Below are positions 15,223 to 24,168 of a stretch of 64,000 nt of DNA, piece by piece. The position numbers and the translations under genes were made by a program. This DNA comes from UBA1429 sp964482225 (GTDB taxonomy: Bacteria > Chloroflexota > Anaerolineae > UBA1429). The notes under the pieces were generated by a model that worked only from the letters and a program-made list of their open reading frames with translations, was not told the origin of the DNA and made no database searches. The DNA is taken from assembly GCA_964482225.1 (NCBI GenBank), contig CAYZWT010000002.1:1-64000 (forward strand). Direction: 5' to 3'. The first letter of the stretch is position 1. The number at the start of each line of letters is the position of its first letter.

Positions 15223-17289
15223 ATGAAAAAGATGGATCTGACCAAACTACGCAATATCGGAATCATAGCGCACATTGATGCCGGCAAGACGACGACCACC
15301 GAGCGCATCTTGTTCCACACCGGTCTGATCTATCGCACCGGCAATGTGGACGAGGGCAACACCGTGACCGACTATATGGTGCAAGAGCGCGAGCGCGGCA
15401 TCACCATCCAATCGGCGGCCATCACCTGCGAATGGCAGGGCCACCAGATCAATCTGATCGATACGCCGGGCCATATTGACTTTACCTCGGAAGTGCAGCG
15501 CGCCCTGCGCGTGCTGGATGGCGGCGTGGTGGCCTTTGATGGCGTTGCAGGCGTCGAGCCCCAGTCCGAAACGGTCTGGCGGCAGGCGGATCGCTATCAC
15601 GTGCCGCGCATCGCCTTTGTCAACAAGATGGATCGCCCCGGCGCCGACCTGGATCGCACCGTGGGCATGATCCGCGAGCGCCTGGGCGCCCATCCGGTGG
15701 TGGTGCAGATGCCCATCGGCCGCGAGGACCAGCTTGACGGCGTGGTTGATTTGGTGCACATGCGGGCGCTGCTCTTTGACCGTGAAGGCGCCCTGACGAC
15801 CGCCGAGATCCCTGCCGAGCTACAGGCGGAGGCCGCCTTGCGGCGCGAGCGCATGGTCGAGGCGCTGGCGGATCTGGATGACGAGATCACCATCCTCTAT
15901 CTGGAGGGCGAAGAGATTGACATTGCCACGTTGGAGAGCGCCCTGCGGGCTGCCACCTGCGCCGGGCGCGCCGTGCCCGTGCTGTGCGGTTCGTCGCTGC
16001 GCAATGTGGGCGTGATCCCGCTGCTGGATGCCATCGTGGCCTATCTGCCCTCTCCGCTGGATGTGGAGCCGATGACCGGACGCTCGGTCCTGGACGGCGA
16101 GACGGTCACCTGCCAGCCGGACGACCGCGAGCCCGTGGCCGCGCTGGTCTTCAAAGTGAGCACAGACCCTTATGTGGGCAAGCTCTCCTTCTTCCGCGTC
16201 TACTCGGGCACGGTGGCGCGCGGCGAGACCGTTGTGAACGCCAACACGGGTGAGACGGCCCGCATCGGGCGCATCGTGCGCATGCACGCCGAGCGCCGTG
16301 AAGAGGTCGAGAGCATCGGCCCTGGCGATATCGGCGCCGTGCTGGGCCTCAAGATCGCCAAGACGGGCGAGACCCTGGCCTCGCAGGAACGACCTGTGAT
16401 GCTGGAGGAGATCAGCTTTCCGACGCCGGTGATCGAGCTCTCGATCCGCGCTGCCAACAAGGCCGCCGATGAAAAGCTGGGCCTTGCGTTGCAGCGCCTG
16501 CTAGAGGAGGACCCGACCCTCACCAGCCGCTTTAACGAGCAGACCAGCGAAACGGTGCTGGCGGGCATGGGCGAGCTGCACCTGGAGGTGATCGTGGATC
16601 GGCTGCGCCGCGAGTTCAACGTGGACGTGGCCGTGGGCGCGCCCAAAGTGGCCTACTGCGAGACCATCACCCGGCCTGTGACCGTTACGGGCCGCCTGGT
16701 CAAGCAATCGGGCGGCCACGGCCAGTTTGCCGTGGTGGAGATGGAGGTCGAGCCGTTGGAGCCCGGCGCCGGTTTCGTGTTCGAGAGCGCCATTGTGGGC
16801 GGCGCCATTCCACGCGAGTATATCTCCTCCGTGGAAAAGGGCGTGCGTGAGGCCCTGCGTGAGGGCCCCTATGCCAAGCAGCCGGTGGTGGACCTCAAGG
16901 TCCGCTTGATCGATGGCAAGTTCCACGAGGTGGATTCGTCGGACCGGGCCTTTCAGTCGGCGGGCTCTATTGCGCTGCGCGAGGCCGTGCTGCGTGGGCG
17001 TCCCGTGTTGCTAGAGCCGATGATGAAGGTCGAGGTGGTGGCGCCGCAGGACTATACCGGCGACGTGATCGGCGAACTGAGCGGGCGCGCCGCCATCATC
17101 AGCGGCATCGAGCCGCGCAGCGCCAGCTCCCAGGCCATTCTGGCCCAGGTGCCGCTGGCAAACATGTTCGGCTATGCCACCAGCCTGCGCTCGGCCACCC
17201 AGGGGCGCGGCAACTTTACGATGGAGTTCTCGCATTACCAGCGGGTCAGCGACGAGGTGGCCAAAGAGGTCATCGCCCAGGTCGCCTGA
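15223..17289 (+). CDS. fusA: Elongation factor G
   Basis: A GTPase that drives translocation of tRNAs and mRNA on the ribosome. It has 688 residues, normal for EF-G. G1 is AHIDAGKT, the switch I region contains RERGITI, G3 is DTPGHIDF, G4 is NKMD and G5 is GSSLRNVG. The C-terminal domains IV and V follow, with YSSVEKGVREAL-type IV and the domain V MFGYATSLRSATQGRG block. It sits alone rather than in a str operon with rpsL/rpsG/tuf, with its own promoter, leader and terminator. It may therefore be one of two EF-G paralogues in the genome. Confidence 0.95.
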   Translation: MKKMDLTKLRNIGIIAHIDAGKTTTTERILFHTGLIYRTGNVDEGNTVTDYMVQERERGITIQSAAITCEWQGHQINLIDTPGHIDFTSEVQRALRVLDGGVVAFDGVAGVEPQSETVWRQADRYHVPRIAFVNKMDRPGADLDRTVGMIRERLGAHPVVVQMPIGREDQLDGVVDLVHMRALLFDREGALTTAEIPAELQAEAALRRERMVEALADLDDEITILYLEGEEIDIATLESALRAATCAGRAVPVLCGSSLRNVGVIPLLDAIVAYLPSPLDVEPMTGRSVLDGETVTCQPDDREPVAALVFKVSTDPYVGKLSFFRVYSGTVARGETVVNANTGETARIGRIVRMHAERREEVESIGPGDIGAVLGLKIAKTGETLASQERPVMLEEISFPTPVIELSIRAANKAADEKLGLALQRLLEEDPTLTSRFNEQTSETVLAGMGELHLEVIVDRLRREFNVDVAVGAPKVAYCETITRPVTVTGRLVKQSGGHGQFAVVEMEVEPLEPGAGFVFESAIVGGAIPREYISSVEKGVREALREGPYAKQPVVDLKVRLIDGKFHEVDSSDRAFQSAGSIALREAVLRGRPVLLEPMMKVEVVAPQDYTGDVIGELSGRAAIISGIEPRSASSQAILAQVPLANMFGYATSLRSATQGRGNFTMEFSHYQRVSDEVAKEVIAQVA

Positions 17290-17313
17290 TCGGGCTGGCC
17301 CAGTATGCAGAGC

Positions 17314-17347
17314 AAGGGAGAGCGCCGCCAGCGCTCTCCCTTTTTTT
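17314..17347 (+). terminator. Rho-independent terminator after fusA
   Basis: The arms 17316-17325 and 17331-17340 form a perfect 10-bp GC-rich stem with a 5-base loop, flanked by AA/TT pairs and followed by seven T at 17341-17347. Confidence 0.92.
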
Positions 17348-17362
17348 GCGTCCCATCCTCTG

Positions 17363-17391
17363 TTGTCCCCAAGCCGGTTCTATGCTATCAT
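17363..17391 (+). promoter_or_regulatory. Promoter of the trmFO transcript, near-leaderless
   Basis: TTGTCC (17363-17368), 17-bp spacer, TATCAT (17386-17391) with an extended TGC before it. Predicted start is about 17398, only some six bases before the trmFO ATG. Confidence 0.7.
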
Positions 17392-17403
17392 GCTCCCATA
17401 CAG

Positions 17404-18759
17404 ATGACATACGGACACGACGAGCTAACCATCATCGGAGGCGGTTTGGCGGGCTGCGAGGCAGCCTGGCAGGCTGCCTCTCGTGGTATACGTGTGACCT
17501 TGTACGAGATGCGCCCGACCAGGAGCACCCCGGCCCACGAGACCGATCTGTTGGCCGAGCTGGTCTGTAGCAACTCTCTGGGGTCGCTATTGCCAGAGCG
17601 CGCGCCTGGGCTGCTCAAGGAAGAGCTGCAGCGCCTGGGCAGCCTGATCCTGCGATGTGCGATGGAAACCGCCGTGCCCGCCGGGCGCGCCCTGGCCGTG
17701 GGCCGCGAGGCCTTTAGCCGGCGCGTCACCGAGGCGATGGCGACGCATGCGAACATCCGCCTCGTGCGGCAAGAGGTGACGCGCTTGCCGGAAAGCGGCG
17801 TGATGGTGGTGGCCAGCGGGCCGCTGACCTCCGGGGCGCTGGCCGAGGGCCTGGCTGGGGAGCTGGGGGAAACCCAGTTGCACTTTTACGATGCGATGGC
17901 GCCCATCGTGACCCTGGAATCCATTGACATGGACAAAGCGTTCCGAGCCTCCCGTTGGGAGGACGATGGCGCCGACTATATCAACTGCCCGCTGAACCGC
18001 GAAGAGTACGACCGGTTCGTAGAGGCGCTGCTGGCCGCCGAGCGGCTGCCGCTGCGCGATTTCGAGCGCCAGGACCCGCGCTTTTTCGAGGCATGCCTGC
18101 CGGTGGAGGTGTTGGCCGCGCGTGGGCATGACGCCCTGGCCTATGGGCCGTTGCGCCCGGTGGGCCTGCGCGATCCGCGCACCGGCAAGCGGCCCTATGC
18201 CGTGGTGCAGCTTCGGCAGGACAACCTGGCGGGCACTTTGTACAATCTGGTGGGCTTTCAGACCAACCTGCGTTGGGCCGAACAGCAACGCGTCTTTGGA
18301 TTGATCCCGGGGCTGGAGCGGGCCGAGTGGGTGCGCCTGGGGCAGATGCACCGCAACACCTATCTGAACGCGCCGGCCCTGCTAGATGCGAGCATGGCTT
18401 GCCGGGCCAGGCCGGGGCTGTTTTTCGGGGGACAGATCGTGGGCACAGAAGGGTACATGGCCTCAACGGCCAGCGGGCTGGTTGCCGGAGTCAACGCGGC
18501 GCGGGCCTGCCGGGGCGCCGCGCCTGTCGAGCTGCCCGCCGCCACCATGCTGGGGGCGTTGCTGCACTATGTCTCCCATGCCGAGCCGGAAGGCTTTCAG
18601 CCCATGAAGCCGAATTTCGGCCTGCTGCCGCCGCTAGAGCCGCCGGTGCGCAACAAGGTGCAGCGCTACCAGACCTATGCCGCACGGGCGCTGGAGGAAC
18701 TGGAGGCGTTCTGCCAGGCCAGCGGCATCCTGGACGATCTGGCGCAGGCGACGGCATGA
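17404..18759 (+). CDS. trmFO: Methylenetetrahydrofolate--tRNA-(uracil-5-)-methyltransferase TrmFO
   Basis: Makes 5-methyluridine at tRNA position 54 using methylene-THF and FADH2. It has 451 residues. The FAD dinucleotide fold begins IIGGGLAGCEAAW, followed by the family block LYEMRPTRSTPAH and ELVCSNSLGS with the conserved Cys. The C-terminal GQIVGTEGYMASTASG and MKPNFGLLPPL are also diagnostic. The frame continues upstream, but that part runs across the fusA terminator. The ATG at 17404 has no ribosome site and lies a few bases after the predicted transcription start. The gene ends in an ATGA overlap with the next gene, so they are co-transcribed. Confidence 0.95.
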   Translation: MTYGHDELTIIGGGLAGCEAAWQAASRGIRVTLYEMRPTRSTPAHETDLLAELVCSNSLGSLLPERAPGLLKEELQRLGSLILRCAMETAVPAGRALAVGREAFSRRVTEAMATHANIRLVRQEVTRLPESGVMVVASGPLTSGALAEGLAGELGETQLHFYDAMAPIVTLESIDMDKAFRASRWEDDGADYINCPLNREEYDRFVEALLAAERLPLRDFERQDPRFFEACLPVEVLAARGHDALAYGPLRPVGLRDPRTGKRPYAVVQLRQDNLAGTLYNLVGFQTNLRWAEQQRVFGLIPGLERAEWVRLGQMHRNTYLNAPALLDASMACRARPGLFFGGQIVGTEGYMASTASGLVAGVNAARACRGAAPVELPAATMLGALLHYVSHAEPEGFQPMKPNFGLLPPLEPPVRNKVQRYQTYAARALEELEAFCQASGILDDLAQATA

Positions 18760-19667
18760 AACGCGGCATCTGGCTGGGGATTGTAGGGCTTGCGCTTGTT
18801 GCCCTCGTGGTCTTGGTTGCCGTTAGCGGGAACAAGACGCCGACCTTTTCCGGGCGGCGGGCGCTGACCCATGCGCGCCAGTTGATGCGCCTGGGGCCGC
18901 GCATTCCGGGCAGCCAGGCCAGCGTCGAGGCGCAGGGTTATATCGCCGACCAACTGCGGCGGGAGGGCTGGGAGGTCGAGACCCAGCGCTTTGCCTATGG
19001 CGGCGTCGCCCTGGCCAACGTGATCGCCAAGCGGGGCGAGGGGCCCATCGTCATCGTGGGCACCCACTATGATACCCGCCCCATGGCGGACCGGGATCCG
19101 GTTGACCGCACGGCGCCGGTGCCCGGCGCCAACGATGGCACCAGCGGCACGGCCGTATTGCTCGAGTTGGCCCGTGTGTTGGATCCGGCGGCCACCGAGG
19201 GCATGCAGGTCTGGCTGGCGTTCTTTGACGCCGAGGATTCGGGCGATGTGGCCAACTGGGAGTGGGCCGTGGGCTCGCGCTATATGGCGCAGCGCCTGGT
19301 GAACGAGCCGGGCAACCGGCCCGAGTACGTCATCATCATTGACATGATCGGCATTGCCGACCAAAAGATCCATTACGAGTGGTCGTCGTCGCTCTGGCTC
19401 CAGGAAAAGCTCTGGGCGTTGGCGGCAGAGCTGGGCTATGAAGATATGTTTGTGCCGCTCTACAAGTACCACGTCATTGCCGACCACACACCCTTTCTGC
19501 AGACCGGCCTGGAGGCCGCCTTGTTGATCAATATGGACGATCCCAATTGGCACACGCAGCGCGATACGCTGGACAAGCTCAGCGCCCAGAGCTTGCAGCG
19601 TGTTGGCCGCCTGTTGCAGGTCTGGCTCGAAGAGGAGCCTCTTGCCACGCGCGCAGTCTCGCGTTAG
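18756..19667 (+). CDS. M28 family zinc peptidase, membrane-anchored (aminopeptidase or glutaminyl-cyclase-like)
   Basis: A 303-residue protein with an N-terminal hydrophobic segment (about 5-25) that would anchor or export it, followed by an M28 fold. Metal-site motifs are GTHYDTRP (His), GANDGTSG (bridging Asp), FFDAEDSG (acid pair), IIDMIG (Asp) and NWHTQRDTLD (His). Short M28 proteins of this build include aminopeptidases and glutaminyl-peptide cyclotransferases, which I cannot separate here. Translation is coupled to trmFO by ATGA. A 41-base gap with AAAGGAGG leads to dapL. Confidence 0.82.
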   Translation: MKRGIWLGIVGLALVALVVLVAVSGNKTPTFSGRRALTHARQLMRLGPRIPGSQASVEAQGYIADQLRREGWEVETQRFAYGGVALANVIAKRGEGPIVIVGTHYDTRPMADRDPVDRTAPVPGANDGTSGTAVLLELARVLDPAATEGMQVWLAFFDAEDSGDVANWEWAVGSRYMAQRLVNEPGNRPEYVIIIDMIGIADQKIHYEWSSSLWLQEKLWALAAELGYEDMFVPLYKYHVIADHTPFLQTGLEAALLINMDDPNWHTQRDTLDKLSAQSLQRVGRLLQVWLEEEPLATRAVSR

Positions 19668-19708
19668 CCCTATCTGCACGTCGTGACCGCCGTCCTAAAG
19701 GAGGACCC

Positions 19709-20863
19709 ATGAGAGTCGCCAATCGCATCGAGAATCTGCCCCCGTATGTGTTTGCCACCGTGGAGAAACGCATCGCCGAGCAGCAGGCCAAGGGCGTGGA
19801 TGTGATCAACCTGGGGATCGGCAGCCCCGATCTGGCGCCGCCGCGGCACATCGTTGACGCCATGTACGAGTCGGCCCTCAAGCCCAATACCCACGGATAC
19901 GCGGGTTATTACGGCACGCCGGCGCTGCGCAAGGCCACCGCCGACTATTACGGCAAACGGTTTGGCGTCGAGCTGGATCCGAACACCGAGGTGCGGCCCC
20001 TGATCGGCTCCAAAGAGGGCCTGGCCAACGTGGCCCTGGCGTTCATTGATCCGGGCGACATCGCCCTGGCCACCGATCCTGGCTACCCGACCTATCGCAT
20101 GGGCGCCCTCATGGCGGGGGGCGACTCGTACGCATTGCCCTTGTTCCAGGAAAACGGCTGGCTGCCCGATTTCAACGCCATCCCGGGAGATGTGCTGGCC
20201 AAGGCCACGTTGCTCTGGCTCAACTATCCCAACAACCCGACGGGGGCGGCGGCGCCGCTGAGCTTTCTCAAAGAGGCGGTGGATTTCGCCGCTGCCAATG
20301 ATCTGCTGATCTGCTACGATAACCCGTACTGCGACGTAACCTTTGACGGCTATCAGGCGCCCAGCATCCTGCAGGTGCCCGGCGCCAAGGATGTCTGCAT
20401 CGAGTTCAACTCGCTGAGCAAGACCTACAACATGGCGGGCTGGCGTGTGGGGATGGCGGTAGGCAATGCCGATGCCATCGAGGCGCTGACCACCGTCAAG
20501 ACCAACATTGACTCGGGCATCTTTCGGCCCATCCAGGATGCGGCAACCGTAGCTCTTGCGGGCGACCAGGGCTGGCTGGCGGAGCGCAACCTGATCTATC
20601 AGCGGCGCCGCGATGTGATCCTGGGCTGGCTGCCCCAAATGGGCATGACGGCCGAGGTGCCCAAGGGCGGGCTGTATGTCTGGGCCAAGGCCCCTGCGGG
20701 CGTGGATTGCGAGGCCTTTGCCCTGGAGGTGCTGGAGAAGGCGGGCGTGTGGCTCACGCCGGGCACCGCCTTTGGCGAGCATGGCGCCGGGTATTTCCGG
20801 CTCTCGATCTGCATCAACGAAGACCGCCTGCGCGAGGCGGGGGAGCGACTATTACGACTATAG
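19709..20863 (+). CDS. dapL: LL-diaminopimelate aminotransferase
   Basis: A PLP enzyme that converts tetrahydrodipicolinate directly to LL-diaminopimelate, a short route to lysine and the cell-wall precursor. It has 384 residues. The fold type I aminotransferase signatures are GSPDLAPP, WLNYPNNPTGA, YDNPYCDV and the Schiff-base lysine in SLSKTYNMAGWR. The INLGIGSPDLAPP start and AGYYGTPALRKA are typical of the DapL group rather than general aspartate aminotransferases, though that paralogue cannot be fully excluded. AAAGGAGG precedes the ATG. It is part of the trmFO-M28-dapL-hflX run. Confidence 0.85.
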   Translation: MRVANRIENLPPYVFATVEKRIAEQQAKGVDVINLGIGSPDLAPPRHIVDAMYESALKPNTHGYAGYYGTPALRKATADYYGKRFGVELDPNTEVRPLIGSKEGLANVALAFIDPGDIALATDPGYPTYRMGALMAGGDSYALPLFQENGWLPDFNAIPGDVLAKATLLWLNYPNNPTGAAAPLSFLKEAVDFAAANDLLICYDNPYCDVTFDGYQAPSILQVPGAKDVCIEFNSLSKTYNMAGWRVGMAVGNADAIEALTTVKTNIDSGIFRPIQDAATVALAGDQGWLAERNLIYQRRRDVILGWLPQMGMTAEVPKGGLYVWAKAPAGVDCEAFALEVLEKAGVWLTPGTAFGEHGAGYFRLSICINEDRLREAGERLLRL

Positions 20864-20892
20864 GACACCGTCTGACGGAGGAATCGGCGCGC

Positions 20893-22221
20893 CTGCGGCG
20901 AGAGCCGCAGCGCGCCTACCTGATGGGCGCCGCCCTGCGGGGAGCAATCAGGATCTTTGATATGGGGTCGTCTCTGGACGAGCTGGCGCTGCTGGCCGAT
21001 ACCGCCGGCATTGTCGTGGTGGGGCGCGATACCCAGAACCTCAACGAGATCAACCCGGGCACCTATATCGGCTCGGGCAAGGTCGAGGAGCTCAAGGAGC
21101 GCCGCGCCGAGCTGAACTATGGCCTGGTGATCTTTGACGACGAGCTTTCGCCTGCCCAACTGCGCAACCTGGAGCGCGAGCTAGGCGTGACGGTGCTGGA
21201 TCGCACCGCCCTGATTCTGGACATCTTTGCCCAGCACGCCCGCACCCGCGAGGGCGCTCTGCAGGTGGAGCTGGCCCAGTATGCCTACCGGCTGCCCCGC
21301 CTGACGCGCCAGTGGACCCACCTCTCGCGCCAGGGCGTGGGCGGCGTGGGCCTGCGCGGACCCGGCGAGACCCAGCTCGAATCGGACCGCCGCGAGATCG
21401 GCCGGCGCATGACCCAGTTGCGCCGTGAGATCGAGCAGGTGCGTTTGCAGCGCAGCCAACGGCGTCGCCAGCGCCGGCGGCGCGGGCTGCCTACCGTTGC
21501 CGTGGTGGGCTATACCAACGCGGGCAAGTCTACCCTGCTCAACCGCCTGGCCGACGCCGATGTGCTGGTGCAGGATCAACTCTTTGCCACCCTGGACCCC
21601 ACCACGCGCCGCATCAGCCTCGCCGGAGGCAAACAGGTGCTCATCACCGACACGGTGGGGTTCATCCAAAAGCTGCCCACCCAGTTGGTGGCCGCCTTTC
21701 GCGCTACCCTGGAAGAGGTGCGCGAGGCCGACCTGCTGCTGCACGTCGTGGATGTGAGCGACCCGCACATCATGGAAAAGGTGCAGACGGTCGAGGAGGT
21801 GCTGCAGGAGATCGGGGCGGGAGACAGGCCGGTGATCCTGGCCCTCAACAAGATAGACCTGGTGGATCCGGGCGTCTATCTGGGCGAGGAGGGCAACCGC
21901 TTTGTGCGCACCGAGAGCCTGCTGGCGCGCCTGGGCGACGACTATGAGTACGTGGTGCCCATCTCGGCCCAACAGGGGATCGGGATCAGAGACCTGCTGG
22001 CGGCCGTCGAAGACCTGCTGATGGCGCGCATGGTGGATATAGACGTGGTGCTGCCCTATCAGGCGGGCGACGTGCTCAACCTGTGGCACGAGCAGGGCAT
22101 TGTGGAGGCCCAAGAGTACACCCCCGAGGGCGTGCGCGTCACCGGCAAGTTGCCTCGCTGGGCGCTGGGCATCCTCTCCGAGAGCGGCGAGCCCGTCGGC
22201 GACGACGAGCCCGAAGAGTAG
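20893..22221 (+). CDS. hflX: GTPase HflX
   Basis: A ribosome-associated GTPase that splits stalled ribosomes. The N-terminal HflX domain includes GRDTQNLNEINPGTYIGSGK. Then come the signature GPGETQLESDRR, an arginine-rich coiled coil, and the G domain with GYTNAGKST, DTVGF, NKID and SAQ. Conserved sequence (RAYLMGAALRG) already begins before the first in-frame ATG at 20923. No ATG, GTG or TTG lies between there and the end of dapL. A CTG at 20893 has GGAGGA (20877-20882) ten bases upstream and gives the expected N-terminus, so I propose a CTG start. About 442 residues. Confidence 0.85.
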   Translation: MRREPQRAYLMGAALRGAIRIFDMGSSLDELALLADTAGIVVVGRDTQNLNEINPGTYIGSGKVEELKERRAELNYGLVIFDDELSPAQLRNLERELGVTVLDRTALILDIFAQHARTREGALQVELAQYAYRLPRLTRQWTHLSRQGVGGVGLRGPGETQLESDRREIGRRMTQLRREIEQVRLQRSQRRRQRRRRGLPTVAVVGYTNAGKSTLLNRLADADVLVQDQLFATLDPTTRRISLAGGKQVLITDTVGFIQKLPTQLVAAFRATLEEVREADLLLHVVDVSDPHIMEKVQTVEEVLQEIGAGDRPVILALNKIDLVDPGVYLGEEGNRFVRTESLLARLGDDYEYVVPISAQQGIGIRDLLAAVEDLLMARMVDIDVVLPYQAGDVLNLWHEQGIVEAQEYTPEGVRVTGKLPRWALGILSESGEPVGDDEPEE

Positions 22222-22222
22222 C

Positions 22223-22252
22223 GCGCCAGGGGCTTACCAGAGCCCCTGGCGC
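22223..22252. terminator. Bidirectional hairpin between hflX and a phosphatase gene
   Basis: Arms 22223-22234 and 22241-22252 form a perfect 12-bp stem with a 6-base loop. The hairpin overlaps the 3' end of the minus-strand gene, so both convergent mRNAs end on it. No T-run. Confidence 0.6.
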
Positions 22253-22857
22253 ACCGGCGCCAGGTCTTCGATGTGCCTGGCGTCGTTGAGCCAAACGATC
22301 CCCTTTGAGCCATTGACATAGCGGACGCAACTCGTGGCGGCATAGTCTATCTTGACCCAGGAGTCCCTGATGCGCATGACGGCGGCATCCTGCCCCAGAA
22401 CGTGGCGCACGATGACGTTCAGGGGGCCGCCGTGGGAGACCAATGCGACCCGCTCGGCTCCGCGCTGCGCCACGATCTCTTGCAGGCGCTCCCACCCGGC
22501 CAGCACGCGCTCCCACATGCGCCCATTGCCATAGATGAAATGCTCGTCATCCCAGGCGAGCAGGTCTTCAGGCGGCAGTTCCCCCGGGTATCCGTCCAGG
22601 TCCTCGATGCTCACCTCGGCAAATTCGGGCATCAGCAGGCAGGGCAGATCGGGACGGCGCTCTCGGATCGCTGCCGCCGTTTCCTGGGTGCGCCGGAAGG
22701 GGCTGGCAACCAGCAGTTCCAGCTCGAACGCCTCGCAACGCTCCGCCAAGCGGCGGGCCATCTCGTGGCCCAGCGGCGTCAGGGCGTTGTGGGCCGTGAT
22801 CTGGTTGGGCGGCGCGTAATCCACATGGGCGTGCCGCAAGAGATAGATATCAACCAA
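22234..22857 (-). CDS. Histidine phosphatase family protein
   Basis: A 207-residue phosphatase of the phosphoglycerate-mutase superfamily. The catalytic RHG-type motif is LLRHAH (glycine replaced by alanine) near residue 8. Then come LTPLGHEMARRLAER, SPFRRTQETA, and the second catalytic histidine in VALVSHGGPL. Substrate is unknown; the family includes cobalamin and sugar-phosphate phosphatases. The start is TTG, seven bases after GGGAGG. It has its own promoter and ends on a hairpin shared with hflX. Confidence 0.85.
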   Translation of the reverse strand: MVDIYLLRHAHVDYAPPNQITAHNALTPLGHEMARRLAERCEAFELELLVASPFRRTQETAAAIRERRPDLPCLLMPEFAEVSIEDLDGYPGELPPEDLLAWDDEHFIYGNGRMWERVLAGWERLQEIVAQRGAERVALVSHGGPLNVIVRHVLGQDAAVMRIRDSWVKIDYAATSCVRYVNGSKGIVWLNDARHIEDLAPVRQGLW

Positions 22858-22935
22858 AGCGTAACCTCCCGTACAGCAGTGCTGTCATCGTGTATTGCAG
22901 GCCAGGCGATCCGTGGACAGCGCCTCGATGGGGGG

Positions 22936-22964
22936 ATTATACCATGCTGCCCCACTCGCCCGAA
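22936..22964 (-). promoter_or_regulatory. Promoter for the histidine phosphatase
   Basis: Minus strand TTCGGG (22964-22959), 17-bp spacer, consensus TATAAT (22941-22936). Leader about 72 bases. Confidence 0.55.
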
Positions 22965-23009
22965 AACCGACGCGACGTCTGTCAGGGGACGGCAAGCCGG
23001 CGGAACCAT

Positions 23010-23038
23010 TTGACGCTCGGTTTGGGGGCAGGTAGAAT
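23010..23038 (+). promoter_or_regulatory. Promoter for the D-Ala-D-Ala carboxypeptidase operon
   Basis: TTGACG (23010-23015), 17-bp spacer, TAGAAT (23033-23038). It is the only clear promoter before the run that ends with glmS. Confidence 0.75.
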
Positions 23039-23073
23039 CCCTTCTAGTCGGCGCGGTTTGCTGAGGTACCCCA

Positions 23074-24168
23074 ATGTCACGGCGTCTCTTGTTTGCACTC
23101 TTGATCCTCTTGGCGGCAACGTGTCTCGGGTTTGGGCCCCCGCGCCTGACCGATTCTGACGTGGCATTCAAGGGGCTGACGCCGCAGCAGATCGCCTTGA
23201 TGCGCAGCGCTCCTGCTCCCGATATCACCGCTGCGGCGGCGCTGCTGGTCAACCCCACCACGGGCCAAGTGCTCTATGCCCACAATGAGCACGCGCGCCG
23301 GGCCCCGGCCAGCCTCACCAAACTGATCACGGCGCTGGTGGCCCTGGAGCGCGCCGACCTGGAGCGGCCCATCACCATCACCAAAGAAGACCTGGCCGTC
23401 TGGACCATGATCGGCCTGAACGAAGACGAGGTGCTGCCCCTGGGCGAGCTGCTGCCCGTGCTCCTGCTGCCCTCGGACAATGCGGCGGCCATGGCCATCG
23501 CCCGCAACCTGGGCGGCAGTGTGCCAACCTTTGTGGGTTGGATGAACACGTGGGTGGAGAACTGGGGCCTGCAGAACACCCACTTTGCCAACCCCAGCGG
23601 GCTGGACGCCGAAGGCAACTATACTTCGGCCTGGGATATGGCCCGTATCGCGCTCTATGTCATGCAGGAGCCGCTGCTGCGAGACATCCTGAGCCGCCCG
23701 GAGATGGTCTCGGCCAACCGCCGGCTGGTCAACACCAACGAGATGCTCGCCCGCTACCCGGGGGCGGTCGGCGTCAAGACCGGTACCGAGCGCCAAGCGG
23801 GTGAGTGCCTGATCACCCTGGTGGAGCGCCGCCAGGGCAAGGCCCTGTCGGTGCTGCTGGGCTCCAGCGCCCGCTATGCCGATGCCACCGCGCTGCTGGA
23901 CCATTTCTACACCAACTATGCCGAGTTGACGGTGAACCTGACGCCTTCGCCCATTAACCGCTACGTGGATGTGAACGGCGATCTGCACGAATTTGGCTTG
24001 CGCGAGCCGATGACGCTGCTGGTGCGCTCCTGGCAGATCGGCTCGGTAACCCTGGTGCGGCGCATCGAGAACCCGACGGCCAACCCCGCAACGGACGAGC
24101 CGGTGGGCCGCCTGCAGGTGTATCTGGCGGGCCGCCCGCTGGTGGAGGCCCCCCTGTATGCACACTGA
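23074..24168 (+). CDS. D-alanyl-D-alanine carboxypeptidase (peptidase S11)
   Basis: A penicillin-binding-type enzyme that trims the terminal D-Ala of peptidoglycan stem peptides outside the membrane. It has 364 residues with an N-terminal signal segment (LLFALLILLAATCLGF). The active-site set is complete: nucleophile serine in SLTK, SDN in the second motif and KTG in the third. A C-terminal beta domain of about 90 residues follows, but no clear amphipathic anchor. It is first of a tight operon and overlaps rluB by 11 bases. Confidence 0.92.
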   Translation: MSRRLLFALLILLAATCLGFGPPRLTDSDVAFKGLTPQQIALMRSAPAPDITAAAALLVNPTTGQVLYAHNEHARRAPASLTKLITALVALERADLERPITITKEDLAVWTMIGLNEDEVLPLGELLPVLLLPSDNAAAMAIARNLGGSVPTFVGWMNTWVENWGLQNTHFANPSGLDAEGNYTSAWDMARIALYVMQEPLLRDILSRPEMVSANRRLVNTNEMLARYPGAVGVKTGTERQAGECLITLVERRQGKALSVLLGSSARYADATALLDHFYTNYAELTVNLTPSPINRYVDVNGDLHEFGLREPMTLLVRSWQIGSVTLVRRIENPTANPATDEPVGRLQVYLAGRPLVEAPLYAH

